Shown here piece by piece: positions 1 to 11,429 of a stretch of 60,000 nucleotides of DNA. Positions within the stretch are counted from its first letter, which is position 1; every line of letters starts with the position of its first letter. The position numbers and the translations under genes were made by a program. This DNA is from Polytrichum commune (lineage: Eukaryota; Streptophyta; Polytrichopsida; Polytrichales; Polytrichaceae). The DNA lies in contig OX485803.1 in NCBI GenBank assembly GCA_950295325.1, positions 11,472,001-11,532,000 of the forward strand. The letters are read 5' to 3'. The notes beneath the pieces are model-generated. The model ran no database searches and was not told the DNA's origin. It saw only the letters and a list, made by a program, of their open reading frames with translations.

Positions 1-123
1 ATCTGCCTCATCCAAGGCCAGATACCGCACCATAGATAGTGACACCCTTGCCCTTTCTAGAAGGTCACTCAATCGTCCTAGGGTCGCCACCAAGATGTCC
101 ACCCCTCTTTCCATTTCTCTCAG
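1..123 (-). pseudogene. DEAD-box RNA helicase fragment, truncated by window edge
   Basis: Reading the minus strand from 123 to 1 gives one open frame of 41 codons that matches the core of DED1/DDX3-type RNA helicases. It contains [22 protein letters not shown] and LALDEAD, that is motif Ib followed by motif II (DEAD). These proteins unwind RNA with ATP. The motif Ib proline is replaced by leucine (TLGR for TPGR), which is unusual for a working helicase. The codon just upstream reads TAG where the family usually has glutamine; it could also be the AG of a splice acceptor (124-126). Whether this is an exon of a gene lying left of the window or a decayed retrocopy cannot be decided here. I lean to pseudogene because of the proline loss. 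Confidence 0.7.
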
Positions 124-312
124 CTACCAGACAAGTATCAGTACCGTATTGAGAAAATCAACAAGACAGATTCTGGAGTGAACACATGAAAAGGTCATAT
201 TAAGAACTCCCAAGCCAGACTGCACATGATGGCTCAAACCCCATGTTTGATACCTGAACTAAAATGTTGTGATTTGAATGTGTACAGATCCCTGCATGCA
301 CGAGAAGATATT

Positions 313-324
313 GGGGGGGGGGGG
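313..324 (+). repeat. G homopolymer, 12 bp
   Basis: Uninterrupted run of 12 G. One of four runs of at least 12 G in the window (313, 2411, 9973, 44544). Confidence 0.95.
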
Positions 325-393
325 CTTGGGGATTCATGGCACTCGCTAAGGATCGCAGACCATTGCCATGCATTCTTTCTTCTACTCATGCAG

Positions 394-677
394 GAATTAC
401 CAATCTTTTGAGTTCGGTTGCACTTAACCCTGTGCAGCTGCAGCAAGACCAAACTCCTCCTCAGGATCGACTAGCAGCTCCAATTACACTGCAGCCTACT
501 GCAGCCGCAACAGATGTGCACTTTGCTGCAGGAGCCGGTATCCAAGTTGCAGCTGGTCGCATCCCGTGGCAGAGAAGGATCCAGAATCAGGTGCGTAGGC
601 TGGGGACAAGAAACCTCCATCGACAGGAGAAAAGACTGAACTCCGTAACCCTAGGCTCTCATATGGTGCAAGCTTGA
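394..677 (+). CDS. Possible terminal exon of an unrecognised gene
   Basis: A pyrimidine-rich acceptor ending CATGCAG at 391-393 is followed by 284 bp open in one frame to a TGA at 675-677. The translation is rich in Gln, Ala and Pro (for example LNPVQLQQDQTPPQDRL, then AAGAGIQVAAGRIPW) and ends SLGSH-like then MVQA. AT-rich DNA with several ATT/TTT runs follows, as a 3' untranslated region would. No domain is recognised. An alternative is a chance open frame in repeat DNA. The upstream exons would have to lie before the 12-G run at 313-324 or outside the window. Confidence 0.22.
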
Positions 678-2456
678 ATGCCGTTTGTGGTGCATGCCAC
701 CCTTGTGGGAAGAGCTCGGCGTCCTACATTTTTGCTGACAGACCATGTGGGGAGCTTGACCATGTGGGGACCATGTGCTGAGTACTGTAGTTACTTTCTG
801 ATCGTGCAAGGAGCTCGTGTGTGGAGTATGTGGACTTTAGGGACTGTTTGATTCATTGTTTTTCCTATTTTCGGCCCATGTGCTGTCATTTTTTAATATT
901 TCAAAATTATTATATTGTAATTTCTCTTTGTTTCGGCAGCCTTGAACTGTAATTTCCAAAAAAATCCGCCTTCTGTTTTTTTAATTATTTATGGACGAAG
1001 CTGCTTGTAAGCTACGGTAATTCCTATATGCTAACCCTTCACATTATATGTCTTATGCAAGTGACGCTTCTTGTTCAATAACTTTAGTTATGTTTTCCAA
1101 TTCTAAGGATGTCGATTAGTTTAAAGGTTGCATATATTATTGTACTAACCAACCTCTAAAAAAAATGTAGGCACCCTCTTTGGATCCATACATTTTTCAA
1201 AGGCTACATCCTTGGCTCCAAGATGGTGGGGGCTTGGCAACGTTCAACTCCTTCTAGGGATACTTGGGATTTCTTTCAACACAAATTCACCCCCTTAAAA
1301 TCATAACACCAATTTTTGTATAGAATAGAAATAAAAATAAAAATCCGACTTACTATACATAACTTTGGAAATACAACAAAGTTACATTTAGAAACTACAA
1401 AAATTACCAAATGATAAATTTAAATCTCATAAATTAACAGAGAAAAAAATGGTTTTTGGTAACTTCTAAGTAAAAAGAAAAAAAATATGAACTTCTTTAT
1501 AGAAGGTAGGAAATGTATAGAACTCCTCGGATTGTGGTCAATTTTGAGTGTGTTGTGTTATGAGGTTGGGCATTGATTGGACATGTTAGTGGCTACTTGG
1601 GGTCAACTACGGTTAATTAGAAAATGTAGTTAGCTAGGTTTAGTGATGTATGATGCATGACATGGCATATAACACCAAAGTTAGTAAGTGGTGTGTTGGC
1701 TTATAGACGGATTGAGCCATATGGGGTCCGGTTCATAGGGTTAATGGGGACAATTTTGGGCCCACATGCTAGAAACAAACACAAATAAATCAAGGTTGTG
1801 GTAAGCTAACTCAAAAGAGTAGGTGTGGATGGATTGAGGCTATAAGAAACTTGCTTTGCACTTAGGTAGTGGTCTAGTCACTTGTGGTTGCACTTGCTAC
1901 TTGGCATACATGCCATCTCTCATATAATTTGGATGCTATATATAAGCTAAATCAACCAAAGGGTTGGTTTAAGCACCACCATACCTCAACCATTGTCAAC
2001 CAATCATCATTGACTAGGAGTCGGGAGTCGGGACTATCCATTTTGCGTGTCCGTATACAATGATGAGCAACATTCATTGTCCTTTAATATATGGCCAAAG
2101 ATGTTATATGAACATACACTCTATTTCACTCCGGCTCCTTCGGAGACCCAAGTTGTTCTTTCTTAATGAGCATTTAGACTAGGACCTATGTGAATTGGGA
2201 TTTTGTAAGATAATAAAGAAAAAAATTACTTGTGGTCTTCATGACAAGAAAAGAAAATTTAACATCAGTCAATTTGACGTGAATTTGAGCTTGTTGGCTA
2301 TATCATGCTCAAGAGGGTTTATTGCCTACCATGTGGTTGGGGGGGCCCTTGTATGTACCCAATACATGATGTTACCCAATACCCTTTTGTTATGTGAAGG
2401 GGGAGGGGGAGGGGGGGGGGGGGGGTATGGGTTCTTGTTTGTTATCGAGTTTCCTC
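678..2456. other. AT-rich DNA, no gene seen
   Basis: No long open frame, TIR or array is evident. The stretch is AT-rich with A and T runs. It may hold the 3' untranslated region of the possible exon ending at 677, and otherwise looks like decayed intergenic DNA. Confidence 0.5.
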
Positions 2457-2459
2457 TTA

Positions 2460-3231
2460 GGGCCACTTCACACTATGGCCGAAGGTCGAAAGGCCATCGA
2501 TTTCCACCGTCATATTGCAAGAAACCTATAATCCGGCCTCCCAACCCTTCACACTAGAGGCCAAAGTCCAAAGGCCGTCACAATTTAAAATGCCTACTTT
2601 TTGAGCAAGGCGACGGATTCTTGAAGAAAGTTTGGGTTGGACATGAATGGAAACCCAAATCATGGTCGAGAGGTCATCGATATTTTTTCATTAAAAAATC
2701 CAATCATTGACAAGATCTTGGCCGTTTGATTGGAAGGGTTGTGTTTGACAAGGAATAAAGTGGGATGCTCATGCTTCCTTTGGACTTTGAGCTTGGCCTT
2801 CGGAGGCTTCACACTGTACTTGACTGAAGGTTCCAATTCCTATATTTTACTAACTATTTTCAACCCATTTCTTTGGACTCTCAACAAAGTTTGGCCATTC
2901 AATCCCACAGCCTCTCGACTTGGACGGGTGGGTCTAAATACCCCCATCGAGCGTGGCTCGGAGGCCAGGTTCGGTGGGGTTCATTTTTCTGGCCCTCCCC
3001 GTTTTGGCCCCTTGGGGAATTTTTTGGTTTTTTGCTAAATTTGGGTCTTGCGGCCCCAAATTACTCTAGGAAGCCCCCTATGAGATCAAGTAAGGCCCCA
3101 CCCAACTAAAAAAAATAGGGGGCATGTTTTATCCCAACCCTGCCACCCCCTCCCGAACATGGCCTCTGAGCCACGCTCGATGGGGGTTTTTAGGCAGATC
3201 CGACTTGGACGGCCATAGTGTGAAGGGGCCC
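2460..3231. mobile_element. Non-autonomous TIR element (PIF/Harbinger-like) with TTA duplication
   Basis: The left end GGGCCACTTCACACTATGGC and the right end at 3210-3231 are inverted copies with about one mismatch over 22 bp. They are flanked by direct TTA at 2457-2459 and 3232-3234. A 3-bp TWA duplication with GC-rich ends is the hallmark of PIF/Harbinger and Tourist-like elements. The inside has no transposase. It carries a 15-G run at 2411-2425 and a nested inverted repeat (2930-3205). Four other elements in the window share the same TIR consensus (about 10093, 25392, 32708 and 50223). Confidence 0.85.
2930..3205. repeat. Nested inverted repeat (MITE-like foldback)
   Basis: CCCCCATCGAGCGTGGCTC near 2941 is repeated in inverse orientation near 3170-3189, with matching flanks (TCTAAATA versus TATTTAG-like), giving about 33-bp arms around a 200-bp loop. 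It sits near the right end of the larger TTA-flanked element, so it is either a younger insertion or a subterminal part of that element. Confidence 0.7.
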
Positions 3232-3234
3232 TTA

Positions 3235-4825
3235 CTAAGTACTAAGTATGTTAGATATTTAAGAGCAATTTGGTGAATATTTTCATGGTTCTTTTTACTA
3301 GTGCCATTGGGATTTGTAGGTTTCTTTTTCTTTTTTTCTTTTTTTTCTTTTCTTTCTATACTTCAATGCAGGACACTCTGTAGTCCCTCCAACGTGCAGG
3401 AAAATGCTCCTGCATGTAAAAAAAACTTAAAATAATCGCTCAAATCACATGCATTGAACTTTTGCCACGTGGAACTGGCAAGACCCTCCTCAACATTGCA
3501 GAAGCCCCTTGCAATGAGTGATATGGCAAAAGTACCACCCAGTACATGACAATAGAAAATAATGAGGAATTTTGTTTTACATTTTGGGTTTTTGCACATT
3601 TCCAAAACGGGGTTCACCCACTCATATGAGAGCCTTGGCATGAAGGCTTGTCGACTATGTGTGCATATTGGAGTCTTTTTGGCCGAATTATTATCCCCAA
3701 ATGGGGCCGGTTCCATCTGGCACGGTGCCATGGACATGCACACAAATGACAAGCCCCAAAACTATCGGGCGTTTAAGATGTTGTCCTCGCCACTTAGGTG
3801 TCCGTCACCTAAGGGATCATATTTTTGGAATCGTCGAGTCCATTATTGATGTACTCACATATCTTCATCCAAAAGCAAGGGCCCGAGTGGGGCCCGTCCT
3901 TTCATTTCCTTGCATGTAACCGATCTTGGGCATGCACCGATCAAGCCATGTGGTCGGTGCTAGCTATATTATATTCAATCCGGGTCCAAAGTGACCGCAA
4001 ACTAGCGGTCCTATGACCACGATCATGTTATGAGTCCTAGGCAACCGACGTCACGTGTCATGGGAAGACGTTTGTAAAATCTAACATTGTGATAGATTAT
4101 GAAAAGTGTGCTGCATTTCATGGAGCGTATTGTGGTTTCATTGGATCGTTTCGAAATGTAAGGTTACTAGAGCTCGATTTCTATTGTAACTAGAAGAAGG
4201 TTGTTGCTAGTGATTTTTAAGATCACGTCAAATGAGTAGCAATGTTTAGTGATTTGTGATTTGTTTGTAGTCGATCCGGTGCATTAAACTTCGAGAAATT
4301 GTGATAAACATATTCAATAACATTATGTTCCAAGGTTTCAAATATATTGAGAAATAGGTATACACTTCGAGCCTTCATGTCAGAAAAGGAGTCTCTAGAA
4401 AATTTGAAAATTTTCAATCAAAATAATATGAAGTTATTGTGTATAGTAATGTGTCAATAAAGGGAAAAGTTAGTTTACTCTTGATTGAAAAAAATTCGTG
4501 TGAACATTTATCTTTTCAAATTGGAATGACATCGTCGCCATTGACAAGAAAAATGTCATGAGGAACACAATGATATCTATTATGACCTTCCCATCATCGT
4601 CCTTTTTGATATACATTGCCTTCAAATATGATTCACAAGCCTAAATGTGGTCTCTTAGGGAGTTTAGGGTTAAGTGATGTATGACAACATTCCAATGACA
4701 TGCGTCAAACTGTCCAAGACCCATATGCTCGTAGTGTATTAATGTGAGACACAATAGTTCTCTTGAACCCGGGGTCTCGTGATGTCTTGGCATGGGTTGA
4801 GTAAGTTCGTACACGTTACACGCAC
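3235..4825. other. Intergenic, no gene seen
   Basis: Holds a pyrimidine tract (about 3322-3360, runs of TTTC) and short open frames in several directions without recognisable motifs or splice structure. Nothing supports a gene. Confidence 0.5.
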
Positions 4826-4828
4826 TAA

Positions 4829-5245
4829 GAGCGTCCCCACCAGACCGGGTACACGCCAAATAGAGTATATAACATTTTATACCTTTGGGGAGCCCTCCAT
4901 CTTGGGCGGGGCAGCTCATCTTGAGTCAGAGCCCACCAAAGCCTAGGCATACCCCCGGTATAATTAGGAAGCAATCAATAAGACAACGACACCTATTATC
5001 TGACATGGGATAAAGTAGGATATCGGAGTATCTGATATTAAAGTAATCTTTTGGCGGGCCGGAGGAGGGCCGCCGTATGAACCATTTATGGCGGGGGAAG
5101 GCCCTTACTATACCCGGGCCGGTTCTAAATTATGCCGGACCGGACATTGGTGGGGCTCAATTTATGCCGGTACCGCCACCTAAGAACCCGGGATGCCCCA
5201 TTTTTGGCGTTGGCATGCCCTATGCCCGGTCTGGTGGGGTCGCTC
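4829..5245. mobile_element. Tourist-like MITE, TAA duplication
   Basis: Left end GAGCGTCCCCACCAGACCGG and right end (inverse, 5225-5245) match at 20 of 21 positions. Direct TAA flanks both sides (4826-4828 and 5246-5248). The 417-bp length, TWA duplication and GAGC start are those of a PIF/Harbinger-mobilised MITE. The ends start with the same GAGC and stay CC-rich like those of the autonomous element at 15590-20757, but are not identical, so cross-mobilisation is only possible, not shown. Confidence 0.88.
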
Positions 5246-5248
5246 TAA

Positions 5249-5939
5249 GGCCTTTTCCACATGACGAGAAGATGACCAAAAGCTCCACACAAGGAACGAG
5301 GAGAATCCACAACTAGGTTAGTTATAAGAAGTCACACTACAAGCATATGAGACTTGGAACGATGGTCAATGTAACAACAAGTTGACAACGCCACTAGGAA
5401 TCAAGAATGTGATTACACTTATGACGACTACACCTAAATATTTGTATTTATCTAAATATTTGTATTTAGTGTCACCAGCTCTTATTGCGAATTTGATGAC
5501 TTGGCCCGTTGACGGCTTGGCCCATTGACGAGTTGCACACGTGGCTATGACGTGTTGTTCCTATTTTTTTGATTATCCCCCAACCATGCCTCGTGGAAAG
5601 CATTTTTGTCAGCATTAAATGTGACCGTTGTGGATCACCCTAGTTAATTCTGTCTATGGCAAGCAACCCCATGGCACACACACATAGTTAGTTGAGTTTG
5701 TAAATCAACACTAACAGTTCTAGTCATTTCTTTAGTTCATGAATTCCGCGTGTGTTAGTAGCTAGTGTCAACTAAGTGAAATGGCAAGACCACTACTTGA
5801 GTTTGAACCTTGGACAAAAAAGAGTGACCATTTCAAAGAATTAAGATAATCCTACGTAATTATCCTTGAACACAACTGATGGACAAAACATGTAGTTCAC
5901 TTTGGAAGATCCGGGATTTCAATAGTTGGTCATCAACAT
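5249..5939. other. Intergenic, no gene seen
   Basis: Contains a short direct duplication (TAAATATTTGTATTTA twice, about 5433-5470) and paired TTGACGG/TTGACGA phrases near 5505-5535. No coding frame is supported. Confidence 0.5.
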
Positions 5940-6104
5940 ATAGCCTCCCCACACCTACGGGTGGTGAGGTCAGTCAACGACTCCCACCAGCAGGGTTGCA
6001 CTTTTAAAGAGCTTTATAGCAGTGGCAGCGACTGGTCACATTGGCCTTGCCACTCGCTCGTTTGCTGCTACAATCGGTAATTTCACACACCTTTATGATT
6101 TTGT

Positions 6105-6236
6105 ACTACTAGAAAATCTCAAGCGAGATAATTTTGCACTATTAGATAATTTCGAGCGAGATAATTCCGCACTACTACATAATATTGAGTGAGATAATTT
6201 CTCACTTCTGGATAATTTCAAGCGAGATAAATCACT
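6105..6236. repeat. Tandem repeat, about 38 bp x 3.5
   Basis: Degenerate repeats of a unit containing GATAATTTCGAGCGAGATAA, with CACTACT/CACTATT spacers. Confidence 0.8.
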
Positions 6237-6315
6237 ACGTTTTCACCTTCGCAATGAGTGCGTCTACATAGAGGCCACAAATTCATATCTCTTTATAACT
6301 ACATTGAATATGATA

Positions 6316-6505
6316 TTTAGGCAAAGCTTACTATGTGGAATTACGCAATGCTATATCTATTTACTGTACATCTCATATTTTACCAACAAATATTAAATTG
6401 ATAGTTTGGACATTACAAAACATTGACAACTTTACTTTATAAGAATTTATTTCATCAGTAGAGGGATATAGCACCGTGTAAATCCAAATAGTAAGTCACA
6501 CTAAA
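6316..6505. mobile_element. Short MITE (copy 1), possible TA duplication
   Basis: About 45-bp imperfect TIRs (left starts TTTAGGCAAAGCTTACTATG; right end reads inversely TTTAGTGTGACTTACTATTT). A homologous copy lies at 23697-23890. TA flanks the left end, which suggests a Stowaway/mariner-type element; the right TA is not clear here. Confidence 0.7.
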
Positions 6506-6689
6506 TTGTCATATTTGACTAATTGTCCATGAAGATTTTTTTCGCATGATCGGTTAAAGTTCTATTCTTTCCAAGTCTGATTGGTTACATGTTGCGTGAA
6601 CTTTGGTTTTTCCTTTATTAGTTTGAGGTATATTCTCTATATTCCTCTAGAACGCTTGATAAGTTTTGTGAGGTCTTGTTCAACCAGGT

Positions 6690-7092
6690 TATTTCTTAAA
6701 CTCACCAGTTCATCTTTGTAACTTTAGGTACCAAATTATCATGAAGTTTCAAACTTCAACCGGGTTATTTCTTAAACCCACCAGTTCATCTTTGTAACTT
6801 TAGGTACCAAATTATCATGAAGTCTCAAACTTCAACCATGTTATTTTTCAAACTCACCGGTTCATCTTCGTAACTTTAGGTACCAAATTATCGTGAAGTC
6901 TCAAACTTCAACCGGGCTATTTCTCCAAATCAACGGTTCATCTTTGTAACTTTAGGTACCAAATTATTGTGAAGTCTCGAACTTCAACCAGGTTATTTCT
7001 CCAAATCAACGGTTCATCTTTGTAATTTTAGGTACCAAATTATCATGAAGTCTTGAACTTCGACCATGTTATTTCTCAAAATCAAACAGTTC
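6690..7092. repeat. Minisatellite, 76 bp x 5
   Basis: The phrase TTCATCTTTGTAACTTTAGG recurs with starts near 6709, 6785, 6861, 6937 and 7013, an exact 76-bp period, with small substitutions between units. A single diverged unit occurs near 24530-24600. Confidence 0.93.
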
Positions 7093-7269
7093 ATGTGGAA
7101 GTAACCGCCGGTTCTCCCTGGTTCTCGCCCACACTTACTAGTGGCAGTGAACGGAGTTCGCCCGCTCATTGATGCCCACCACCAGTAGGTGTGGGCTACC
7201 TAATAGTTTATCCGATTCCTAGCTATAGATATGGGCCAAGCACTTCCAACATCCCTTTGTGGCATAAAA

Positions 7270-7594
7270 AAAGTTAACCTTTTGGACAAAACGATCGTGG
7301 GGGTGGGGGGGGGGAGAGGGACATTGATTAAACCTCCCCTACAAGCTTTTCGGGGGAGGTAGATATGGGCGGGGGCAACCTCCATAAAGAGATTGAGCTT
7401 TTCTAGACCCAACCGAAAACTTCTGTCCACCCCGCCCGACTTCGAAATAACCATTGCCCTTGCATTTCTGAAGGCTAATTATATACTAAAATCATCACAC
7501 TCATTTAAGTTTCATTTTAGAATGACAAAGCTCCCTTCAAATGGTAAGTCACAAAAGTTAGAACATCAATGTTAGTGAAGATTTTGTAATATTT

Positions 7595-7625
<31 letters not shown>

Positions 7626-7880
7626 ACACAAATATATAGGATTTCGGACCTTGAAGGTGAAGTGCACTCAATATGGGATTTGTGGATAAGTGACATTCAA
7701 AAATGCAAGGGCAATGGTTTTTTTCAAAGTCGGGCGGGGCGGCCAAAAGTTGTCAGTTGGGTCTAGAAAATCTCAAATTTTCTCTGGGGGTTGCCCCTGC
7801 TTGTATCTACCTCCCCCAAAAAGCTCGTAGGGGGAGGTTTAACACCCCCCCATTCATGGTTGTTAGAATCAAGGAAGCTA
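7270..7880. mobile_element. Foldback element, short member of the 27.1-kb family
   Basis: About 180 bp at 7285-7475 is repeated in inverse orientation at 7700-7865 (shared GGGGGAGGTAGATA, TTTCTAGACCCAAC, CCCGCCCGACTT and CATTGCCCTTGCATTT). A 225-bp loop contains a CA microsatellite. The arm sequence matches the outer arms of the larger palindrome at 27126-28380. No coding capacity. Confidence 0.85.
7594..7630 (+). repeat. CA microsatellite
   Basis: CACACA run of about 27 bp followed by TACACACACA, inside the foldback loop. Confidence 0.95.
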
Positions 7881-8099
7881 CCTTTCATGTGATATACTCT
7901 CTCTCTCTATTTGCCAATTATGTGAGCCCAAGTTGGTGCCCACATGTGTTCTTAACCCTCTGAAATCACTACAAATTAGACTTTGATTTTTATGTCACGA
8001 GAAAAAAATATAAAAAAGTGAAAATTAGTTAGTAGCAATGCAATTGAAATAGTGGTTGAGTCGGAGTGTTATGGTTGATCTTTATTCAAAATGATGAGA

Positions 8100-9430
8100 T
8101 TAGATTTGAGTATAGGTTAGTGTGTTCTTTTTATTCTTTTTACTGGAAAATGGGTGTGGGGGAATGCCTTCTGCCGTGGATTGTGCTCCTTCAAAAACAC
8201 CATTAGGCTTGGGGGATGCCCAATTTAGGCTGTGAGATTGTTGGTTTAAGGGGGAGGACTGGTCCGTAGTAGATCCGGTTACTGGTAATTCAGAGACGGG
8301 GTAGGAAGCCATGGCTGCCCACGGAGAGGCTCTCTTGCGGTTGGCCGAAGAAGAAAACTGGGAGACGGGGTGGCGGCACTAGGTCGGAGAGAAGCTGGAA
8401 CATTGCAGGGGGCAATGCCCTGATAGGAGTAGGATGTTGGTCGAAGGCGAGGAAGTCAGGTGGGCTGACAAGCAAGGGAGGTGAACAAAAATGCAACCTG
8501 AAGGAGATTCAGCTTGAGGTTAGGTAGGTCAAATCCTGAACCAGGAGGAGTGCCGCAACCTTGAGGGGCGTGGCATTGATCAGCAGAGATGAATTGTGGC
8601 ATGGGTCCTGCAGAGAATGAAGGCCAGGCAAGTACACTAGGTCGGAATTGAGGGTAAGCAGGAAAGGAGCGGGAGAAAAACTTGGAATGATGTGAACACT
8701 CTGTGTCAGGTTGATACAAAGATCAAAAAATGTTTTCCTCTCAGGGTTCTGGGGCCGAATGCACTCTGAATTTTGGCGCAGTCTAGAAAGGCACTAATTG
8801 CGGCCAAGAATTGGCCAATTGCCAATGCGGGGAGGTGATGAGTGAGGATTCCAGGGAAGGATTGCAACGCTGGTGGTCACAGACTTCCGGCACCCTGGTA
8901 AACCAACTACCGCACAATACAATATGGCCGGGCCAGCACCGAGGCTGGTGCCAAGAGCTAGGTGGCAGCCACTGAGGGCTCGAGGTGACTGAATTGGGAG
9001 AGGCATTGCAATTTTGAACAGAGGCCAGCAGCCTCACAGGCTGACTGAGGCCGGTAAAAACACAGAAGGAGAGGGAGTTCAGTCAAGAGAACCGAGGGGC
9101 CTGAGGGGTACTGAAGGGAGGCCGCTGGGGCTACAGTGGGTTGGAAGCCGTAAATCCAAGGGCACCAATTAGGCAAAGTCATGGATTTAAGGGTTAGTGA
9201 ATAGTGGGAAGGGAAGTCAGGTCCATTGGTTAATTAGTTAGGATCTTGTATACACACAAGTATTTCTAAGTACTTGTGGGCTACATGTTTGAATAAAAGT
9301 GAAAGTGTTTTGTTAGAATATTATGGGACCTTGGGTGGTTGCCTGGATTTTTTGGAATGCCCATTGTAGCGCATGTGACTCCTAGCCTCCACCCGGACTA
9401 CGACGCATAAGGGTGGGGGTTTAGGCCTCA
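8100..9430 (+). repeat. LTR-like block (probable solo or remnant LTR)
   Basis: This more GC-rich block ends with the same signals as 40860-41815: a small hairpin (CACAAGTATTTCTAAGTACTTGTG at 9256-9279), AATAAAA 15 bases later, then CCACCCGGACTACGACGCA at 9391-9409. A hairpin plus AATAAA ahead of a conserved tail suits the R/U5 part of a long terminal repeat. The left boundary is uncertain. Short minus-strand open frames here have no recognisable motif. Confidence 0.55.
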
Positions 9431-9528
9431 CAATGCAAGAAGACCTCTAGTTGTGTGGAAATGCCTAGTGCTTTTCTAAATAGATGACTCTTGAATATTG
9501 AGAGGGTGCCTTCTTATTGATAGTGGAC

Positions 9529-9567
9529 TTCTTCTTCTTCTTCCTCCTCCTCCTCCTCCTCCTTTAT
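9529..9567 (+). repeat. CTT/CCT microsatellite
   Basis: CTTCTTCTTCTTCC followed by CTCCTCCTCCTCC repeats. Confidence 0.9.
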
Positions 9568-9972
9568 TTTTTTCATTGGTTGGTTGTTGTGGTGGTGCAA
9601 TCAAATCATTTTACATCGGGGCTTTTTAAGTTGTAATTTTGTACTAAATACGAATTATAAGTATACAAAGTTTAGATGACACCTTGTTGGATCATTCATT
9701 ACCATGTGCATGTGTATGCCAATAAGTACTTGGTTGTTAAAATTGTAACCTGTCATTATTTCACATATGAACTTGCCAAAATATCCAGAGAATCATATAA
9801 ATTGGATGAAATATCCAAATTTTAGATGGATATGTTTCCATTTGAATGGAAGTTGTATAACCATAATATATGGCTTCATTACTCCAATGATTTTCTCCAG
9901 AGCAGCTAAGGTTTGAGAACCCATAACTTAGATTTTGCACACTTCCATGTGCAAAAACCACGGGGGGCTTGA

Positions 9973-9984
9973 GGGGGGGGGGGG
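9973..9984 (+). repeat. G homopolymer, 12 bp
   Basis: Run of 12 G within AT-rich DNA. The stretch 9568-10092 around it shows no gene. Confidence 0.95.
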
Positions 9985-11429
9985 AATATTGTTTGCACAT
10001 GGAAGTGTGTCCTTACATATTTATCTATCTAATGTTACAGTTTGTATCTCCTTGCTAACTATGACTTGCTTGTGGTGGTAATTTGGTTCTAAAGGGTTGT
10101 TTACACCATGGACCATGAAGTCGTCCCAAGGCCTTGTAAAATATGTGATGGCTGTAGAATTTATCTTGGGACCACTTTGGTTTACACCAAGGAAAAAATG
10201 TCAAAGTGGCCATGGAGTTCAAGAGGTCCCCAAAAGATATATTTTAAGGCCTACATTATCCATTGACGTGGTCCAATGGGTTTTGTGGTGGGAGAGGCAA
10301 AAGAGGTGCTTTGGTAGAAAAAGGCAAGGGTCCATGGTAGATAATTCTTGTTATAATCAAATTTTAATGATTTTTTGTTTGTTGGAGATGAAGAGAAGAG
10401 AAGGAAAAAGAATGGTCAAACTTGATTTTTTTTCCTTTTCAAAATTGCCTTTTTGGACATATATTAAGAAAATAAACACATTCACTTTTTGGTGCTTGGT
10501 CATTCCTCTTGGTCCACATTCGGGTTACACCTAGTGAAGGAGACCAAAGGCTTTGTAAATCCATTTAAAAAAAAAATTGGACCATGGAAGTCGGATCCAA
10601 GGTTTGGGAGATTTTTGAGCTCGACTAGCTAAAACCCATCCCTTCACAACTTCTACCAGTTTTTTCAAGATTTGACCAGTTGCAAACTTATTGCCATTAA
10701 TTTGGACCGGCCAATATCCTATATATTTTTTTTCAAGTGCCGGCTAATTTCCTCTTCATTATAATGACAATTGGTCAAAAACTTGGGCATTGATAAATAA
10801 ACCGGTTTTCCAATGTAGCAAAATCAAATCTACTAACAACATACACTATTCAACAACAACGTCCAAAGATCATATCAACATGCAACAATGATATGTAATG
10901 ATATCAACATCCAACAACAATGATCAACAATTCATTACACACAAGAAACAACAACAATGATCAACAATTAATCCATAGCATGAGTTGAACCTGAAATAAC
11001 CCATCAACCGGTTGATGGCCGTGGATTTCCTCTTCTATCATACCTAGGTCTTAAAACCTCATATCAGATTTGAGGCCACAACATGATAAAAGTGTAACCT
11101 AACATACCAAACTATATACAAAAATGAAATTCATCAACTGTTAGAGTCAAAATCAACAGTATCATCTTCACCTTTGTCGCGGCCCGCATTTTCTTAAACT
11201 CTTAAGAAACCTTGTTTTAAGACTAATGAATAGGTTTGAGCAAGGAAAATATAATAAGTATAGCACTTTATAGGTAGATTGTTAGGTAGGATAGTTAGAA
11301 TTGAGGAGAAAAACTAAAGTCCTTAAAGTAGTTAAAAATATCGAATTGAGTTAGTGTTAGGAATTCCATTTCGACTCGGAAACCTTAGAGCGGAGCGGAC
11401 CGCACCGGCGACGGCGGGCCGCAACCACC

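Larger units (their letters stand above)
5940..7203. mobile_element. 1.26-kb TIR repeat carrying two internal tandem arrays
   Basis: CCCACACCTACGGGTGGTGA-like sequence at about 5945-5970 recurs inverted at about 7168-7196 (CCACCACCAGTAGGTGTGGG), bounding a 1.26-kb unit. Inside are a 38-bp x 4 array, a 190-bp MITE and a 76-bp x 5 array. A degenerate second copy with the same order (MITE, then a remnant of the 76-bp unit, then the GTTCCGCCC end) lies at about 23640-24640. No protein-coding frame is seen. Superfamily unknown. Confidence 0.6.

Noticed and set aside
3363-3752. 129-aa minus-strand open frame
   Set aside because: No recognisable motif; the overlapping plus frame is equally long; composition matches non-coding surroundings.
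6700-7090. CRISPR-like regular spacing
   Set aside because: The 76-bp units are contiguous tandem repeats without unique spacers, in a plant nuclear genome.
8290-9182. Cluster of minus-strand open frames (Pro/Ser-rich)
   Set aside because: They overlap each other in several frames and lie in an LTR-like block whose GC content explains their length.
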